Assembly: GCA_002733645.1 (NCBI GenBank) | Contig: NVWL01000007.1 | Location: forward strand, 1 to 64,000 | Direction: 5' to 3' | Origin: Oceanobacter sp. | Lineage (GTDB): Bacteria; Pseudomonadota; Gammaproteobacteria; Pseudomonadales; Oceanobacteraceae | Length of the DNA stretch: 64,000 nucleotides | Part shown: one piece after another, positions 50,662 to 60,364 of the stretch | Layout: each line of letters starts with the position of its first letter | How positions within the stretch are numbered: position 1 is the first letter of the stretch | Program-made: the position numbers and the translations under genes | The notes under the pieces: model-generated | Databases searched by the model: none | Seen by the model: the letters and a program-made list of their open reading frames with translations, nothing else | Told to the model about the DNA's origin: nothing

Positions 50662-52218
50662 TTAGGTTGTCAGTGAACGCAGCAGGTTTTTATAATCTTC
50701 CCGCACATCCGAACTGGATTCCTGTAGTTCTTTTATTTTCCGACACGCATGCAACACTGTCGTATGGTCTCGTCCACCAAATAGCTCTCCAATTTCTGGC
50801 AAGCTATGGTTGGTGAGTTCTTTACTTAATGCCATCGCAAATTGGCGCGGACGCGCAACAGAACGCGTACGACGCTTAGATAATAAATCAGACATCTTAA
50901 TTTTGTAATACTCTGCTACGGTTCGCTGAATATTTTCGACACTTACTTGTTTATCTTGCAGTGCCAATAGGTCTTTCAGCGACTCTTTAATGAAAGGCAG
51001 AGTAATTTCGCTACCCGTGAACTGAGCATTTGCTGCAACACGCTTTAACGCGCCTTCAAGTTCACGAACATTGGATCGAATTTTTTGGGCAATAAAGAAG
51101 GCGGCGTCATCAGGTAAGTTCATCCCTGTTTGCTCAGCTTTCTTCATTAAGATAGCCACACGAGTTTCCAGTTCAGGAGGCTCAACTGCAACGGTTAAAC
51201 CCCAGCCGAAACGAGACTTCAATCTTTCTTCTAAGCCATTGATTTCCTTAGGATAACGGTCGCAAGTTAAGATCATTTGCTGGCCGCCTTCAAGCAAGGC
51301 ATTAAAAGTATGAAAGAACTCTTCTTGAGAACGTTCCTTACCCGCAAAAAACTGAATGTCATCAATTAACAGTGCATCAAGACTGCGGTAAAAACGTTTA
51401 AATTCATTAATGGCACCCAATTGCAAAGCCTTAACCATATCTTGCACAAAGCGCTCAGAATGAACATAAAGCACTTTGGCATTCGGGTTTTTACTTTGTA
51501 AATGATTACCCACTGAGTGCATTAAGTGAGTTTTACCCAAGCCAACACCACCGTATATAAAGAGTGGGTTGTAACCACCGCCTGGGTTCTCAGCAACTTG
51601 CTGAGCCGCAGCATGGGCCAGTTGGTTCGACTTACCTTCAACAAAGCTACCAAACGTAAATGTCGGATTAAGGAAGCTTTGGTGCTGCAAACCCCCTTCT
51701 ACTTGAACATTACGCTTCGGTTTACCGGCTGGGGCAGTTGTTGAAGACGGCGATCCGCTACTAGGCACGTTGCCAGTATTACTATTAATAGGTGCAGCTT
51801 GACTAGACCCCGCATGTGCAGGCGCAAATGCAGCATCTGAACCCATACTCTCTAATGGTGGCGAAGCCACTTCAGGAGAGGACATTTCAGCTCGCGGAGC
51901 CGCAAAATTAATGCTCTCTGTATTCGCAGCTCTTGGTTCTGGACGAGGTGGCGCTACATTCGCTGAAAACATTGGACGACTTTCGCCAGCAACAACATCT
52001 ACATGCGTAAGACGGCCATCATTTAAGTCAGAAATAATCTCTTGAATACGCTGAAGATATTTATCTTTCACCCAATCTTTAACAAACCGGTTAGGCGCAC
52101 TAAGAATAATCTGCCCGTTTTCAGTACTTGCGATCAGTGGACGAATCCATGTGTTGTATTGCTGCGTTGGTAATTCGTGTTGCAAATACCCTAAGCAGTC
52201 ATCCCACAAACCTGTCAC
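50662..52218 (-). CDS. dnaA: Chromosomal replication initiator DnaA
   Basis: Origin-binding AAA+ initiator, 518 residues with the chosen start. Domain I begins [14 protein letters not shown]; a Pro/Ser/Ala-rich domain II linker (about residues 85-170) is long; Walker [13 protein letters not shown], Walker [11 protein letters not shown] and the domain IV DNA-binding signature [12 protein letters not shown] are intact. The GTG at 52218 is preferred over ATG at 52233, since AGAGG lies five bases before it and related dnaA genes often use GTG. oriC lies directly upstream. Confidence 0.97.
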   Translation of the reverse strand: MTGLWDDCLGYLQHELPTQQYNTWIRPLIASTENGQIILSAPNRFVKDWVKDKYLQRIQEIISDLNDGRLTHVDVVAGESRPMFSANVAPPRPEPRAANTESINFAAPRAEMSSPEVASPPLESMGSDAAFAPAHAGSSQAAPINSNTGNVPSSGSPSSTTAPAGKPKRNVQVEGGLQHQSFLNPTFTFGSFVEGKSNQLAHAAAQQVAENPGGGYNPLFIYGGVGLGKTHLMHSVGNHLQSKNPNAKVLYVHSERFVQDMVKALQLGAINEFKRFYRSLDALLIDDIQFFAGKERSQEEFFHTFNALLEGGQQMILTCDRYPKEINGLEERLKSRFGWGLTVAVEPPELETRVAILMKKAEQTGMNLPDDAAFFIAQKIRSNVRELEGALKRVAANAQFTGSEITLPFIKESLKDLLALQDKQVSVENIQRTVAEYYKIKMSDLLSKRRTRSVARPRQFAMALSKELTNHSLPEIGELFGGRDHTTVLHACRKIKELQESSSDVREDYKNLLRSLTT

Positions 52219-52249
52219 AAGCACCTCTGTCATATTGGATTGGGCGAAT

Positions 52250-52720
52250 TAGTATAAAGAAGGCTGACATTTTAACTGAGGCAAGGGGGGTTATCCACAG
52301 AAATCAGCGTTTAAACCGTATTATTTAAACCACCCTCCTGTGGATAAGTCTCTTAACACCTTGTTCTTTCAGGCATGGATAAAAATGTGAATAAAATGAT
52401 GATGACCGGGTTCTGTGCATAACTGGTCATTTCATGCACCGTTTCTCAGCAAGAAATCCTCTGCTTAGCAAGAGCTTTCAAGCCTAGTTATAAATACTCT
52501 AACTAATTGATTTATATAGATAAAAATGGGTTATCAACAGAACTTCCGGTCACTAATAGTAATAACTTCAATTTTCCTTACTTACTTCTTCACATCATTC
52601 ATATTCATAAAAACATTAATCAAAAAGATAAAAATTGAGATTGTTGAAAATTCAAAAGTTTGTGAGGAATTAGAATTTACAAAAGTATTTGAGGATCTCA
52701 GTAAATAGATTGGATTAAGC
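52250..52720. other. oriC: Chromosomal replication origin (oriC) region
   Basis: The dnaA-rpmH intergenic region. DnaA boxes: TTATCCACA at 52291-52299 (plus), its complement at 52339-52347 (minus), TTATTCACA at 52386-52394 (minus), TTATGCACA at 52414-52422 (minus) and TTATCAACA at 52531-52539 (plus). All but the last fit TTATNCACA; the last differs at one base. An AT-rich stretch (about 52540-52690) follows and is the likely unwinding element. This layout matches Pseudomonas origins between dnaA and rpmH. The dnaA and rpmH promoters also lie here. A 60-codon frame at 52526-52708 falls in the AT-rich part and was not called. Confidence 0.85.
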
Positions 52721-52794
52721 ATTGCCATCCGGTTTGCTTTTGAATACACTTCACGGCCTTAAATTTTGACCCTATTCACTAACTGGGTGATGTT

Positions 52795-52929
52795 ATGAAA
52801 CGTACATTCCAACCAAGCGTTCTGAAACGCAAACGTAATCACGGTTTCCGTGCTCGTATGGCAACTAAAAGCGGCCGTCAGATCTTGGCACGTCGTCGTG
52901 CAAAAGGCCGTCATAGCCTAACTGCTTAA
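52795..52929 (+). CDS. rpmH: Large ribosomal subunit protein bL34
   Basis: A 44-residue, very basic ribosomal protein, [20 protein letters not shown] at the start and [12 protein letters not shown] at the end, matching bL34 along its whole length. First gene of the rightward rpmH-rnpA-yidD-yidC-mnmE set, as usual next to oriC. Confidence 0.98.
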   Translation: MKRTFQPSVLKRKRNHGFRARMATKSGRQILARRRAKGRHSLTA

Positions 52930-52956
52930 TTGCTGTTCTTCTCGCAGAGTATTTAA

Positions 52957-53346
52957 ATGCTGGATCTAGCTTTCCGTAGAGATTTACGGCTGCTGAAACC
53001 AGCAGAATTTAAACGTGTTTTTGATAATACGGCTCTGCGTGGAAGTACGCCTCACCTTTTGGTGTTGGCGTCTCCGAATCAGTTAGAGAAACCGCGTGTT
53101 GGTTTTGTTCTAGCAAAGAAACAGCTGAAAAGAGCGGTTGATCGTAATCGGGTTAAACGCCTGATTCGCGAATCATTTCGTCAGCATCAACATGATCTTG
53201 TTAGTAATGATTTTGTCATTCTTGCTCGGTCAGGCATTGTTGAGCTGGACAATCAGCAGATTCGTGAGATGATCGACGGCCTCTGGTTCAGACTGAAGAA
53301 ACCTCATGGTAAACACCAAGGCAGAAACCGCAAAAAGCGGAGCTAA
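52957..53346 (+). CDS. rnpA: Ribonuclease P protein component
   Basis: A 129-residue basic protein that assists RNase P RNA in tRNA 5' processing. The RNR signature lies in [18 protein letters not shown], and the N-terminal [14 protein letters not shown] is typical. Its 3' end overlaps yidD by 41 bases, a common arrangement. Confidence 0.97.
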   Translation: MLDLAFRRDLRLLKPAEFKRVFDNTALRGSTPHLLVLASPNQLEKPRVGFVLAKKQLKRAVDRNRVKRLIRESFRQHQHDLVSNDFVILARSGIVELDNQQIREMIDGLWFRLKKPHGKHQGRNRKKRS

Positions 53347-53608
53347 TATAGGCGTAAAAACCCTATTGGCACTTATTTCTGTTTATCGTTACGCCATAAG
53401 TCCTTTTCTCCCTAGTCGCTGTCGATATTTCCCCACTTGTTCCTCATACGCTGATGAATCAATTCGTCGTTACGGTGTGATTCGTGGCGGAATTCTTGCG
53501 ATTCGTCGAATCGGAAGATGTCACCCTTGGGGTGGCCATGGGGTCGATCTTGTCCCCGATCTTGATTCACAAAACCATTCCACCCATTGTTGTCAACGGA
53601 AACCCTAA
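53306..53608 (+). CDS. yidD: Membrane protein insertion efficiency factor YidD
   Basis: A 100-residue amphipathic protein at the inner membrane that assists YidC. The core [26 protein letters not shown] with its three conserved Cys and the [17 protein letters not shown] end are typical. It overlaps rnpA and ends 2 bases before the yidC start. Confidence 0.95.
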   Translation: MVNTKAETAKSGANIGVKTLLALISVYRYAISPFLPSRCRYFPTCSSYADESIRRYGVIRGGILAIRRIGRCHPWGGHGVDLVPDLDSQNHSTHCCQRKP

Positions 53609-53610
53609 TC

Positions 53611-55323
53611 ATGGATATCCGCCGTTTAGTTATATATGTAGGTTTAGCAATTACGTCTTACATGCTGATTATCAACTGGAGCAACGATTACAGCTCTATA
53701 GATTCTCAACCTGTTAGTGAACAAGCTGCTACTCAATATGAAGATGCACCGATGACCGGTGAATCCAATATTGCAGTTGATGGCGATACACCAGACGTTT
53801 CTGAACAACCGACTTTGTCTTCAATTGATGAGCCTGCGATTTCTGCCGCGCCATCTGGCAAATTAATTTACGTAGAAACCGATGTTTTGAAAGTGGCTAT
53901 CGACCCTAAGGGTGGCCAAGTTTCAGAAGTTCGTTTGCCTAAGTATCCAAAATCTAACGACCAAAAAGACGTTCCATTTACCTTACTTGATAACAGCAAT
54001 GCTCGTACTTATGTTGCACAAAGCGGGTTGATTGGTCGTGATGGCGTTGATAAAGATAGCGGTGCTCTGTATAGCTCAGTAAGTACTAACTACGTCTTAG
54101 AAGAAGGCGAAGACGTACTTAAAGTTGTGCTAAGCACACAAACTGATAAAGCACAGGTAGAAAAAATCTTTACCTTTAAACGCGGCGAATACCTGATGGA
54201 TGTGCGTTACAAAGTACGCAACATCTCGCAAGAGCCGTGGCAGGGTGTGTTTTACGCTCAGCTAAAACGTGATAATTCTGATGATCCTTCAAAAACTTCA
54301 AGCATGGGCATGGCCGCGTATTTAGGTGCAGCCTTAACCACGAAAGAAGAACGTTACATGAAGGTATCGTTTGATGATCTTGAAGACGAGCGCTTTAAAA
54401 CTGTTGAAGAAGGTGGATGGGCAGCCATTTTGCAGCACTACTTCGTATCTGCTTGGATTCCTGCTCAGGATCAACAGCACACTTATAATGGCCGTTACGT
54501 AAAAGGAAACTATGTTTTTGGTTTCTACGATAATGCCGTCAGTGTTGCGCCGGGTGAAACCGCAACAATGGGTGCGCAGCTATATACTGGCCCCAAAATC
54601 CAAGATCGTTTAGAAGACATTGCTCCTAACTTAAACTTGGTGGTGGATTACGGCATTCTTTGGTGGGTTGCACAGCCATTGTTTGCGGTATTGAACTTCA
54701 TTCAGTCGGGCGAAATTAACTTCTTCGGTATGGATGTTGATCTTGGCGGCGGTGTAGGTAACTGGGGTATTGCGATTATCCTGCTAACTGTATTGATTAA
54801 ACTGGCCTTCTTTAAACTGTCTGCGATGTCGTATCGCTCTATGGCAAATATGCGCAAAGTTGCACCAAAGATGGCTGAGATCAAAGAGCGTTTCGGTGAT
54901 AACCGTGAAAAGCTTGGTCAAGAAATGATGAAGCTGTACAAAGAAGAGAAGATCAATCCACTGAGTGGTTGTTTGCCGATCTTAGTACAGATGCCAGTAT
55001 TCATTGCTTTGTATTGGGTATTAATGGAATCGGTAGAACTTCGCCAAGCGCCGTTCTACTTGTGGATTGAAGACATGTCGATTAAAGACCCGTTCTTCAT
55101 TCTGCCGTTGTTGATGGGTGCATCTATGTTCCTACAGATGAAACTCAACCCAACACCGCCTGATCCAATGCAGGCGCGTGTAATGCAGATGATGCCAGTC
55201 GTATTTACCGTGTTCTTCTTATGGTTCCCGGCGGGTCTGGTACTGTACTGGGTAGTAAACAACATTCTGTCTATCTCGCAGCAGTATGTGATTACTAAAC
55301 AGATCGAAAAAAGTACTAAATAA
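53611..55323 (+). CDS. yidC: Membrane protein insertase YidC
   Basis: A 570-residue inner-membrane insertase of the five-helix plus N-terminal anchor gammaproteobacterial type. It starts [13 protein letters not shown], has a large periplasmic beta domain (about residues 60-340), and the conserved insertase core with [23 protein letters not shown]. Start at 53611 is chosen over an in-frame TTG at 53587. A strong terminator follows. Confidence 0.97.
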   Translation: MDIRRLVIYVGLAITSYMLIINWSNDYSSIDSQPVSEQAATQYEDAPMTGESNIAVDGDTPDVSEQPTLSSIDEPAISAAPSGKLIYVETDVLKVAIDPKGGQVSEVRLPKYPKSNDQKDVPFTLLDNSNARTYVAQSGLIGRDGVDKDSGALYSSVSTNYVLEEGEDVLKVVLSTQTDKAQVEKIFTFKRGEYLMDVRYKVRNISQEPWQGVFYAQLKRDNSDDPSKTSSMGMAAYLGAALTTKEERYMKVSFDDLEDERFKTVEEGGWAAILQHYFVSAWIPAQDQQHTYNGRYVKGNYVFGFYDNAVSVAPGETATMGAQLYTGPKIQDRLEDIAPNLNLVVDYGILWWVAQPLFAVLNFIQSGEINFFGMDVDLGGGVGNWGIAIILLTVLIKLAFFKLSAMSYRSMANMRKVAPKMAEIKERFGDNREKLGQEMMKLYKEEKINPLSGCLPILVQMPVFIALYWVLMESVELRQAPFYLWIEDMSIKDPFFILPLLMGASMFLQMKLNPTPPDPMQARVMQMMPVVFTVFFLWFPAGLVLYWVVNNILSISQQYVITKQIEKSTK

Positions 55324-55350
55324 GCCCTGCTTATTTAGTAAGTAAACATA

Positions 55351-55376
55351 GAAAAGGCGCTTCGGCGCCTTTTTTG
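55351..55376 (+). terminator. Rho-independent terminator after yidC
   Basis: AGGCGC-TTCG-GCGCCT (55355-55370) followed by a T-run. It separates yidC from mnmE, which therefore needs its own promoter. Confidence 0.92.
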
Positions 55377-55454
55377 TGGCCGCTATTTAGAACAAGCGTT
55401 GGGACGAATAGCAGGTATAGGTACAATGGCCGCAATCCAAATAAGGTACAGATT

Positions 55455-56849
55455 ATGAGCAGCGCGATTCACCAAGACACCATTACCGCCATTGCCACCG
55501 CTCCTGGGCGTGGTGGTGTGGGCATTATTCGTGTGTCTGGCAGCAAAGCTCAAGCAATCGCACACGCTGTGCTTGGGTTTGTACCAAAACCGCGCTACGT
55601 GCATTACGGGCCGTTCAAAAGCAAAGATGGCGTGGTATTGGATGAAGGCCTTGCACTCTTCTTTCCCAACCCTCATTCATTTACCGGTGAAGACGTACTA
55701 GAGCTTCAAGGGCATGGTGGGCCGGTCGTGCTGGATATCTTATTACGTGAAGTCATTGGCTTAGGTTGTCGCTTAGCGCGCCCGGGTGAATTCTCCGAGC
55801 GCGCCTTTCTAAACGACAAAATGGACTTGGCTCAGGCAGAAGCTATTGCCGACTTGATTGATTCAGCATCCGAGCAAGCAGCACGCTGCGCATTGCGTTC
55901 AATGCAGGGTGAATTCTCAAAGCGAGTACACGAACTACTCGACCAGCTGGTTCATTTGCGCATCTACACCGAAGCGGCCATCGACTTCCCGGAAGAAGAA
56001 ATCGACTTCCTCAGTGATGGTAAAGTTGATGCTATGCTCACGGACGTTGAAAATGCCTTGGCCCTCGTTTTGAAGGAAGCGAGCCAAGGGGCGATCTTGC
56101 GCGAAGGCATGAACGTCGTGATTGCTGGGCGTCCTAACGCGGGTAAGTCCTCACTTCTTAATGCATTAGCGGGCCAAGAACGTGCCATCGTGACGGACAT
56201 TGCAGGCACCACACGCGACGTATTAAAAGAACATATTCATATTGATGGCATGCCACTGCATATTATTGATACCGCCGGATTACGCGACGCGCCGGACGAA
56301 GTTGAGCGCATTGGCATTCAACGCGCCTGGGACGAAATCAGCAAAGCGGATCGTGTACTCCTCATGGTGGATTCAACCACCAACGAAACTGACCCAGAAA
56401 AACTTCTTCACGCACTCTATGATGAACGTGGACTGAGTGAAGTTACCGATAACTTGTTGGCCAGCGGGCGAGTGACTGTGATTCGTAACAAAGCCGATTT
56501 ATCCACAGAAACCATTGGTATCAATACCGATGGCGACTACCCCACTATCAGCTTATCGGCGAAACACAATGCTGGCGTCGATGCCTTACGCGAACACCTG
56601 AAAGACGTGATGGGCTACAACGCCGCTAGCGAAGGTGGCTTCTTAGCACGCCGCCGTCATATTGATGCCCTCAACCGCGCACAAGATGCGTTAGTGTTTG
56701 GTCGCCAGCAGCTCGAAGGCATGGGCGCAGGCGAATTGCTCGCCGAAGATCTACGTATGGCACAAAACGCACTTAATGAAATTACCGGTGCGTTTACCGC
56801 CGATGATTTGTTGGGTGAGATTTTTGGAAGCTTCTGTATTGGGAAGTGA
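55455..56849 (+). CDS. mnmE: tRNA modification GTPase MnmE (TrmE)
   Basis: A 464-residue GTPase that, with MnmG, modifies U34 of certain tRNAs. N-terminal folate domain, then G-domain motifs [24 protein letters not shown] and NKAD, and the C-terminal CIGK. Start at 55455 follows AAGG at eight bases; the open frame extends upstream to 55374 without support. The stop region is TTCTGTATTGGGAAGTGA, the sequence context of a known island attachment site. mnmG does not follow, unlike most relatives. Confidence 0.97.
   Translation: MSSAIHQDTITAIATAPGRGGVGIIRVSGSKAQAIAHAVLGFVPKPRYVHYGPFKSKDGVVLDEGLALFFPNPHSFTGEDVLELQGHGGPVVLDILLREVIGLGCRLARPGEFSERAFLNDKMDLAQAEAIADLIDSASEQAARCALRSMQGEFSKRVHELLDQLVHLRIYTEAAIDFPEEEIDFLSDGKVDAMLTDVENALALVLKEASQGAILREGMNVVIAGRPNAGKSSLLNALAGQERAIVTDIAGTTRDVLKEHIHIDGMPLHIIDTAGLRDAPDEVERIGIQRAWDEISKADRVLLMVDSTTNETDPEKLLHALYDERGLSEVTDNLLASGRVTVIRNKADLSTETIGINTDGDYPTISLSAKHNAGVDALREHLKDVMGYNAASEGGFLARRRHIDALNRAQDALVFGRQQLEGMGAGELLAEDLRMAQNALNEITGAFTADDLLGEIFGSFCIGK
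56832..56849 (+). mobile_element. Putative att site at mnmE 3' end
   Basis: The last 18 bases of mnmE, TTCTGTATTGGGAAGTGA, closely resemble the attachment site of Salmonella genomic island 1-type elements, which integrate at the 3' end of trmE/mnmE. The DNA after it is a defence-type operon rather than mnmG. No integrase or second copy is visible in the window; both should lie to the right. The similarity is from memory of the SGI1 site. Confidence 0.5.
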
Positions 56850-57036
56850 TATAACTGCCGCTTGGAGCTTAAATAGTCTTCATGATAAGTTACCAGTAAT
56901 TATCAAAACCAGTAGGGTCTGGTTTATATATTAACTGAACGTTGTTCTTGTATTTCAATTTAAAGATATAGTCCGATTCTAAGCCGTGCGTGTGAAAAAA
57001 ATGTGACTATATAGTTCGTTAAGGGATGACGAAAAA

Positions 57037-58833
57037 ATGAATGACACTCCTGATATTGGAAGTTCTTATGAAGAAGTAAATTTAGAGCATGAACCTGACT
57101 TGATATTGAACGACTCCCCTTCAAATAGTGAATCTTCTAATTTAGACTTAGAACTCGATAACTTATCAGAAAATGACTTTATAGTATTTGAACCAGAGGA
57201 AAACCTTGAGAATTTTAGCACTCAGAAAATATCTGGTGATTTTGAAGATTTTTCAAAAAAAGAGCCTTCTATCTATGCTGATGAAGTATCGGATTGGGAT
57301 ATTGGTTTAATAAATTTAAGCTCATATAGCCTTAATTACCACAATTCATTCAATGAAAACTTGATTTCAGAAGCTGATTTTCTAAAGGTTCGTGGAACTG
57401 GAAGAAAATCTGAAAAGTTATCAAAAATAAGAAAAAATACATTTCTTTCGGTCGCCCGCAAGGAATGTTTCCGATGGGCAAAAAAATTTATTGAAAAAGG
57501 TTACTACGAAATCGAGGATGTAGATAACTTGATATCGGTTTGTGAAGGAGCTGATGATCGCAATGAGCTACGCGATAATATAAATAGATGTTTGGAATAT
57601 TCTGGTATAAATTACATTTATTCGGATGGGAATAGTCAGCAATTTTTATCGTATCGAATTAAAGATTTATCGTTAGACGACTTAGCTGAGTCATTAGAAG
57701 CATTACTTAACCGGTGTATATTACTACCTGGAACTAAACGTTTCATAATGGATAAATCTAAGGATTATATATATTTGAAACCTTTGCTCAAAGCGAAGCA
57801 GGAATTACTACTTTACATACTTAAAAATGAGCAAGCAATAAAGTATATTTTTGATGTAATAGATGAAATTTTTAATGGAAAGAGAACACCTGAAAATTTC
57901 TCTCTAAAAAATATCTACCCTTCACGTCCAGAACATTTAGAAACTACTGAAATAATTGAGGCTTACAAGTTGTTACGAGTTTGGCTCTCGAATGGAATGG
58001 TTTTGGATGGAAAATATCGCAGATCAGCAATCGAAGCGTTGGAATCGATTGATATGCCATTATCTTTTTATAAAGAATTATTGCAGCATCTCGAAATTTA
58101 TAATTCAAGTTTAAGTCAGTTTTTGAGAAAATTGATATTTGAGTATGAGACTGTTGCTAACGAGTTACTTGTTAACCACCTTCCATTTGCCCGGCGTTTT
58201 TCATCGCGAAACACAAACAGTGGAGAAGACCCGGAAGATGTTTTTCAGGTAGCGTTTACTGGTTTACAAAGATCTTTGAGACGTTTTGATCCTGAAAGAG
58301 GTAATCGTTTTACAACCTATTGTACGTTTTGGATGTATCAGGCAATAACACGATGGCGCTCAGATGAAGGGGCACTAATTCGAATCCCTGTGCACCGGCA
58401 AGACAAATTAGCGAAGATTGATGAACTTTTTGATCTTGAATCGGAAGAAAAGCTTAAGGTTGATCGCGTTGCGACTCTGCTCAAATGGCCAGTGAAGCAG
58501 GTTTATGAATATAGCTCTTTCCCGCGTGAAGCAATCTATCTTGAGAATTTAGAAGATTGGGATGGGTTTTTGCCATCAGTAGAAGAAGATATTTACAATC
58601 AGGAAGTAATTCAAGAGGTCGTGACTGAAGTACTCGCTGTATTAAATGAACGTGAGGCTAATGTTATTAGACTGCGCTTCGGAATAGATTGTGAAAATGA
58701 GATGACACTGGAGGAGATTGGTGGTTTGTACGGAGTCACCAGAGAGCGTATACGTCAGATTGAGGCTAAGGGTCTTAAACGTTTGGCGCTACCGAAACGC
58801 ATTTATGATATGCAGAAAAAATTAGGATATTAA
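57037..58833 (+). CDS. Sigma-70-like factor in a defence operon
   Basis: A 598-residue protein with a low-complexity acidic N-terminus (about residues 1-120, many Asp, Glu, Ser, Asn), a helical middle of no recognised family, and a sigma-70 C-terminal half. Region 2 (about 375-450) has DVFQVAFTGLQRSLRRFDPE, NRFTTYCTFWMYQAITRW and IRIPVHRQDK, equivalent to the core-binding and -10-recognition segments of RpoD. Region 4 (about 530-595) has EREANVIRLRFGI and the -35 helix-turn-helix MTLEEIGGLYGVTRERIRQIE. It probably binds RNA polymerase and could direct transcription of its own operon or sense phage takeover of polymerase. The gene is clearly more AT-rich than its neighbours. The ATPase gene starts 5 bases after its stop. 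A palindrome ACTATATAGT (57006-57015) lies just upstream. Confidence 0.88.
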   Translation: MNDTPDIGSSYEEVNLEHEPDLILNDSPSNSESSNLDLELDNLSENDFIVFEPEENLENFSTQKISGDFEDFSKKEPSIYADEVSDWDIGLINLSSYSLNYHNSFNENLISEADFLKVRGTGRKSEKLSKIRKNTFLSVARKECFRWAKKFIEKGYYEIEDVDNLISVCEGADDRNELRDNINRCLEYSGINYIYSDGNSQQFLSYRIKDLSLDDLAESLEALLNRCILLPGTKRFIMDKSKDYIYLKPLLKAKQELLLYILKNEQAIKYIFDVIDEIFNGKRTPENFSLKNIYPSRPEHLETTEIIEAYKLLRVWLSNGMVLDGKYRRSAIEALESIDMPLSFYKELLQHLEIYNSSLSQFLRKLIFEYETVANELLVNHLPFARRFSSRNTNSGEDPEDVFQVAFTGLQRSLRRFDPERGNRFTTYCTFWMYQAITRWRSDEGALIRIPVHRQDKLAKIDELFDLESEEKLKVDRVATLLKWPVKQVYEYSSFPREAIYLENLEDWDGFLPSVEEDIYNQEVIQEVVTEVLAVLNEREANVIRLRFGIDCENEMTLEEIGGLYGVTRERIRQIEAKGLKRLALPKRIYDMQKKLGY

Positions 58834-58837
58834 AAAT

Positions 58838-60364
58838 ATGGGTGTAAGGAATGCCCCTCCACATGCAGGACCAATGCTCGAGTCTCTTCGTGGATTAGGT
58901 TATGCAACGCCCACCGCAATTGCAGATTTGATTGATAATTCGATTGCGGCGCATGCAAAGCAGATTGATATTCAGTTTGAATGGGCTAGTGATAAAAGTT
59001 GGGTGCGCATAGTAGATGATGGTATAGGCATGGATGATTGTAAGCTTGAATCTGGTATGCGTCTTGGCACAAGAGATCCCAGAACGGAACGTGCAGATGG
59101 AGATCTTGGGCGTTTCGGATTGGGCCTCAAAACAGCAAGTTTTTCCCAGGCCCGCAGGCTGACGGTTGCTAGTAAAGAAATCGGCGGTGAAGTGGTATGC
59201 CTAAGATGGGATCTTGATCTTATAGGCAAGGAATCTGGGACGGACTGGCCTCTTTTCGAAGGGCCCGCACCCGGTTCGGAGCATTTACTTGCACCACTCT
59301 ATGAAATGGAACATGGCACGGTTGTGCTTTGGGAGATACTGGATCGGATCGTAACTGAAGGTTTCGTCGTTTCGGATATGATTGAGCTGTTAGACAGTGT
59401 AGAAGCTCATCTTGCTATGACGTTTCACCGTCTTCTGGAGCAGCAAAATACAGATCTGTGTTTGCTGCTGAATGGAAGGGCTGTCAAGCCGTGGGATCCC
59501 TTCCTGATCTCTCATCCTGCCAAAGCACTTGAAAGTAGCGAATATCGGCTCGTTAATACAACCGGTGTGGTTGTGCAATGTCACGTACTTCCGCACCGCG
59601 ACATGTTAAAACCGGTAGAGCAGGAAAAAGCAGCAGGCCCGGGAGGATGGACTCAGCAAGAGGGCTTCTATATTTACCGGAATAAACGACTTCTGTTGTC
59701 CGGCAGTTGGTTAGGACTTGGTGACGGTGGGAAACCTTGGCCGCGGGATGAGGCACATAGGCTGGCGCGAATTCGGCTTGATATTCCTAATAGTGCTGAT
59801 CTTGATTGGAAAATTAATGTACTTAAGTCGACCGCTAACCCTCCTGTCAGGTTGCGAACTCAGCTGCATCGTCTGGCTACTGAGACTCGTGCAACGGCGA
59901 GAAGTGTTTTTGCTCACAGAGGGCATATATCACCTGCTTTACACAAAGGTGCAAAAGCCCTTGCAGATGTCTGGCAAGTGCGACGGTCTGCCCAAGGGAC
60001 CTCATACAGGATTGCTCGCGATCACGACCTCTTGGCATCCGTGTTGAGTCGGGCTGGCCCGTTAAAGCAGGACATTCATGCTGTGCTCCGGTTGATCGAG
60101 GAAACAGTTCCCGTCCAACGAATCTGGTTAGATACCGCAGAAGACAAGGAAACACCAAGAACGGGGTTTGTTAGTACGCCAGAGAAAGAAGTACTGGAAA
60201 CTCTATATGCAATGTTCGAAGCATTAGTACAGTACAGGGGGCTCAGTCAGGATGAAGCCCGTGAGCGGCTGTCACGAACATCTCCATTTCACCAGTACCC
60301 AGCCTTGGTCTCAACTCTTGAATTAGGTGAAACGAATGACGAATTCAAATCAGAAGGCTTTTGA
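58838..60364 (+). CDS. GHKL ATPase, prokaryotic MORC/MutL-like
   Basis: A 508-residue ATPase of the GHKL fold. Motif I is ADLIDNSIAAHA with N34 for Mg-ATP; the position of the usual general-base Glu is D30, as is common in this branch. Motif II is VDDGIGMD (D60, G62, G64) and motif III GDLGRFGLGLKTASF (G94, G96). The rest forms the transducer-like and C-terminal helical parts. MORC/MutL-like ATPases of this kind occur beside Z1 helicases and PD-(D/E)XK nucleases in predicted restriction systems, probably closing around DNA when ATP binds. Its 3' end overlaps the Z1 gene by 29 bases. Confidence 0.9.
   Translation: MGVRNAPPHAGPMLESLRGLGYATPTAIADLIDNSIAAHAKQIDIQFEWASDKSWVRIVDDGIGMDDCKLESGMRLGTRDPRTERADGDLGRFGLGLKTASFSQARRLTVASKEIGGEVVCLRWDLDLIGKESGTDWPLFEGPAPGSEHLLAPLYEMEHGTVVLWEILDRIVTEGFVVSDMIELLDSVEAHLAMTFHRLLEQQNTDLCLLLNGRAVKPWDPFLISHPAKALESSEYRLVNTTGVVVQCHVLPHRDMLKPVEQEKAAGPGGWTQQEGFYIYRNKRLLLSGSWLGLGDGGKPWPRDEAHRLARIRLDIPNSADLDWKINVLKSTANPPVRLRTQLHRLATETRATARSVFAHRGHISPALHKGAKALADVWQVRRSAQGTSYRIARDHDLLASVLSRAGPLKQDIHAVLRLIEETVPVQRIWLDTAEDKETPRTGFVSTPEKEVLETLYAMFEALVQYRGLSQDEARERLSRTSPFHQYPALVSTLELGETNDEFKSEGF

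Noticed and set aside
52526-52708. 60-codon reading frame with a hydrophobic start between dnaA and rpmH
   Set aside because: Lies in the AT-rich part of oriC, overlaps a DnaA box, has no ribosome site and resembles no known protein.
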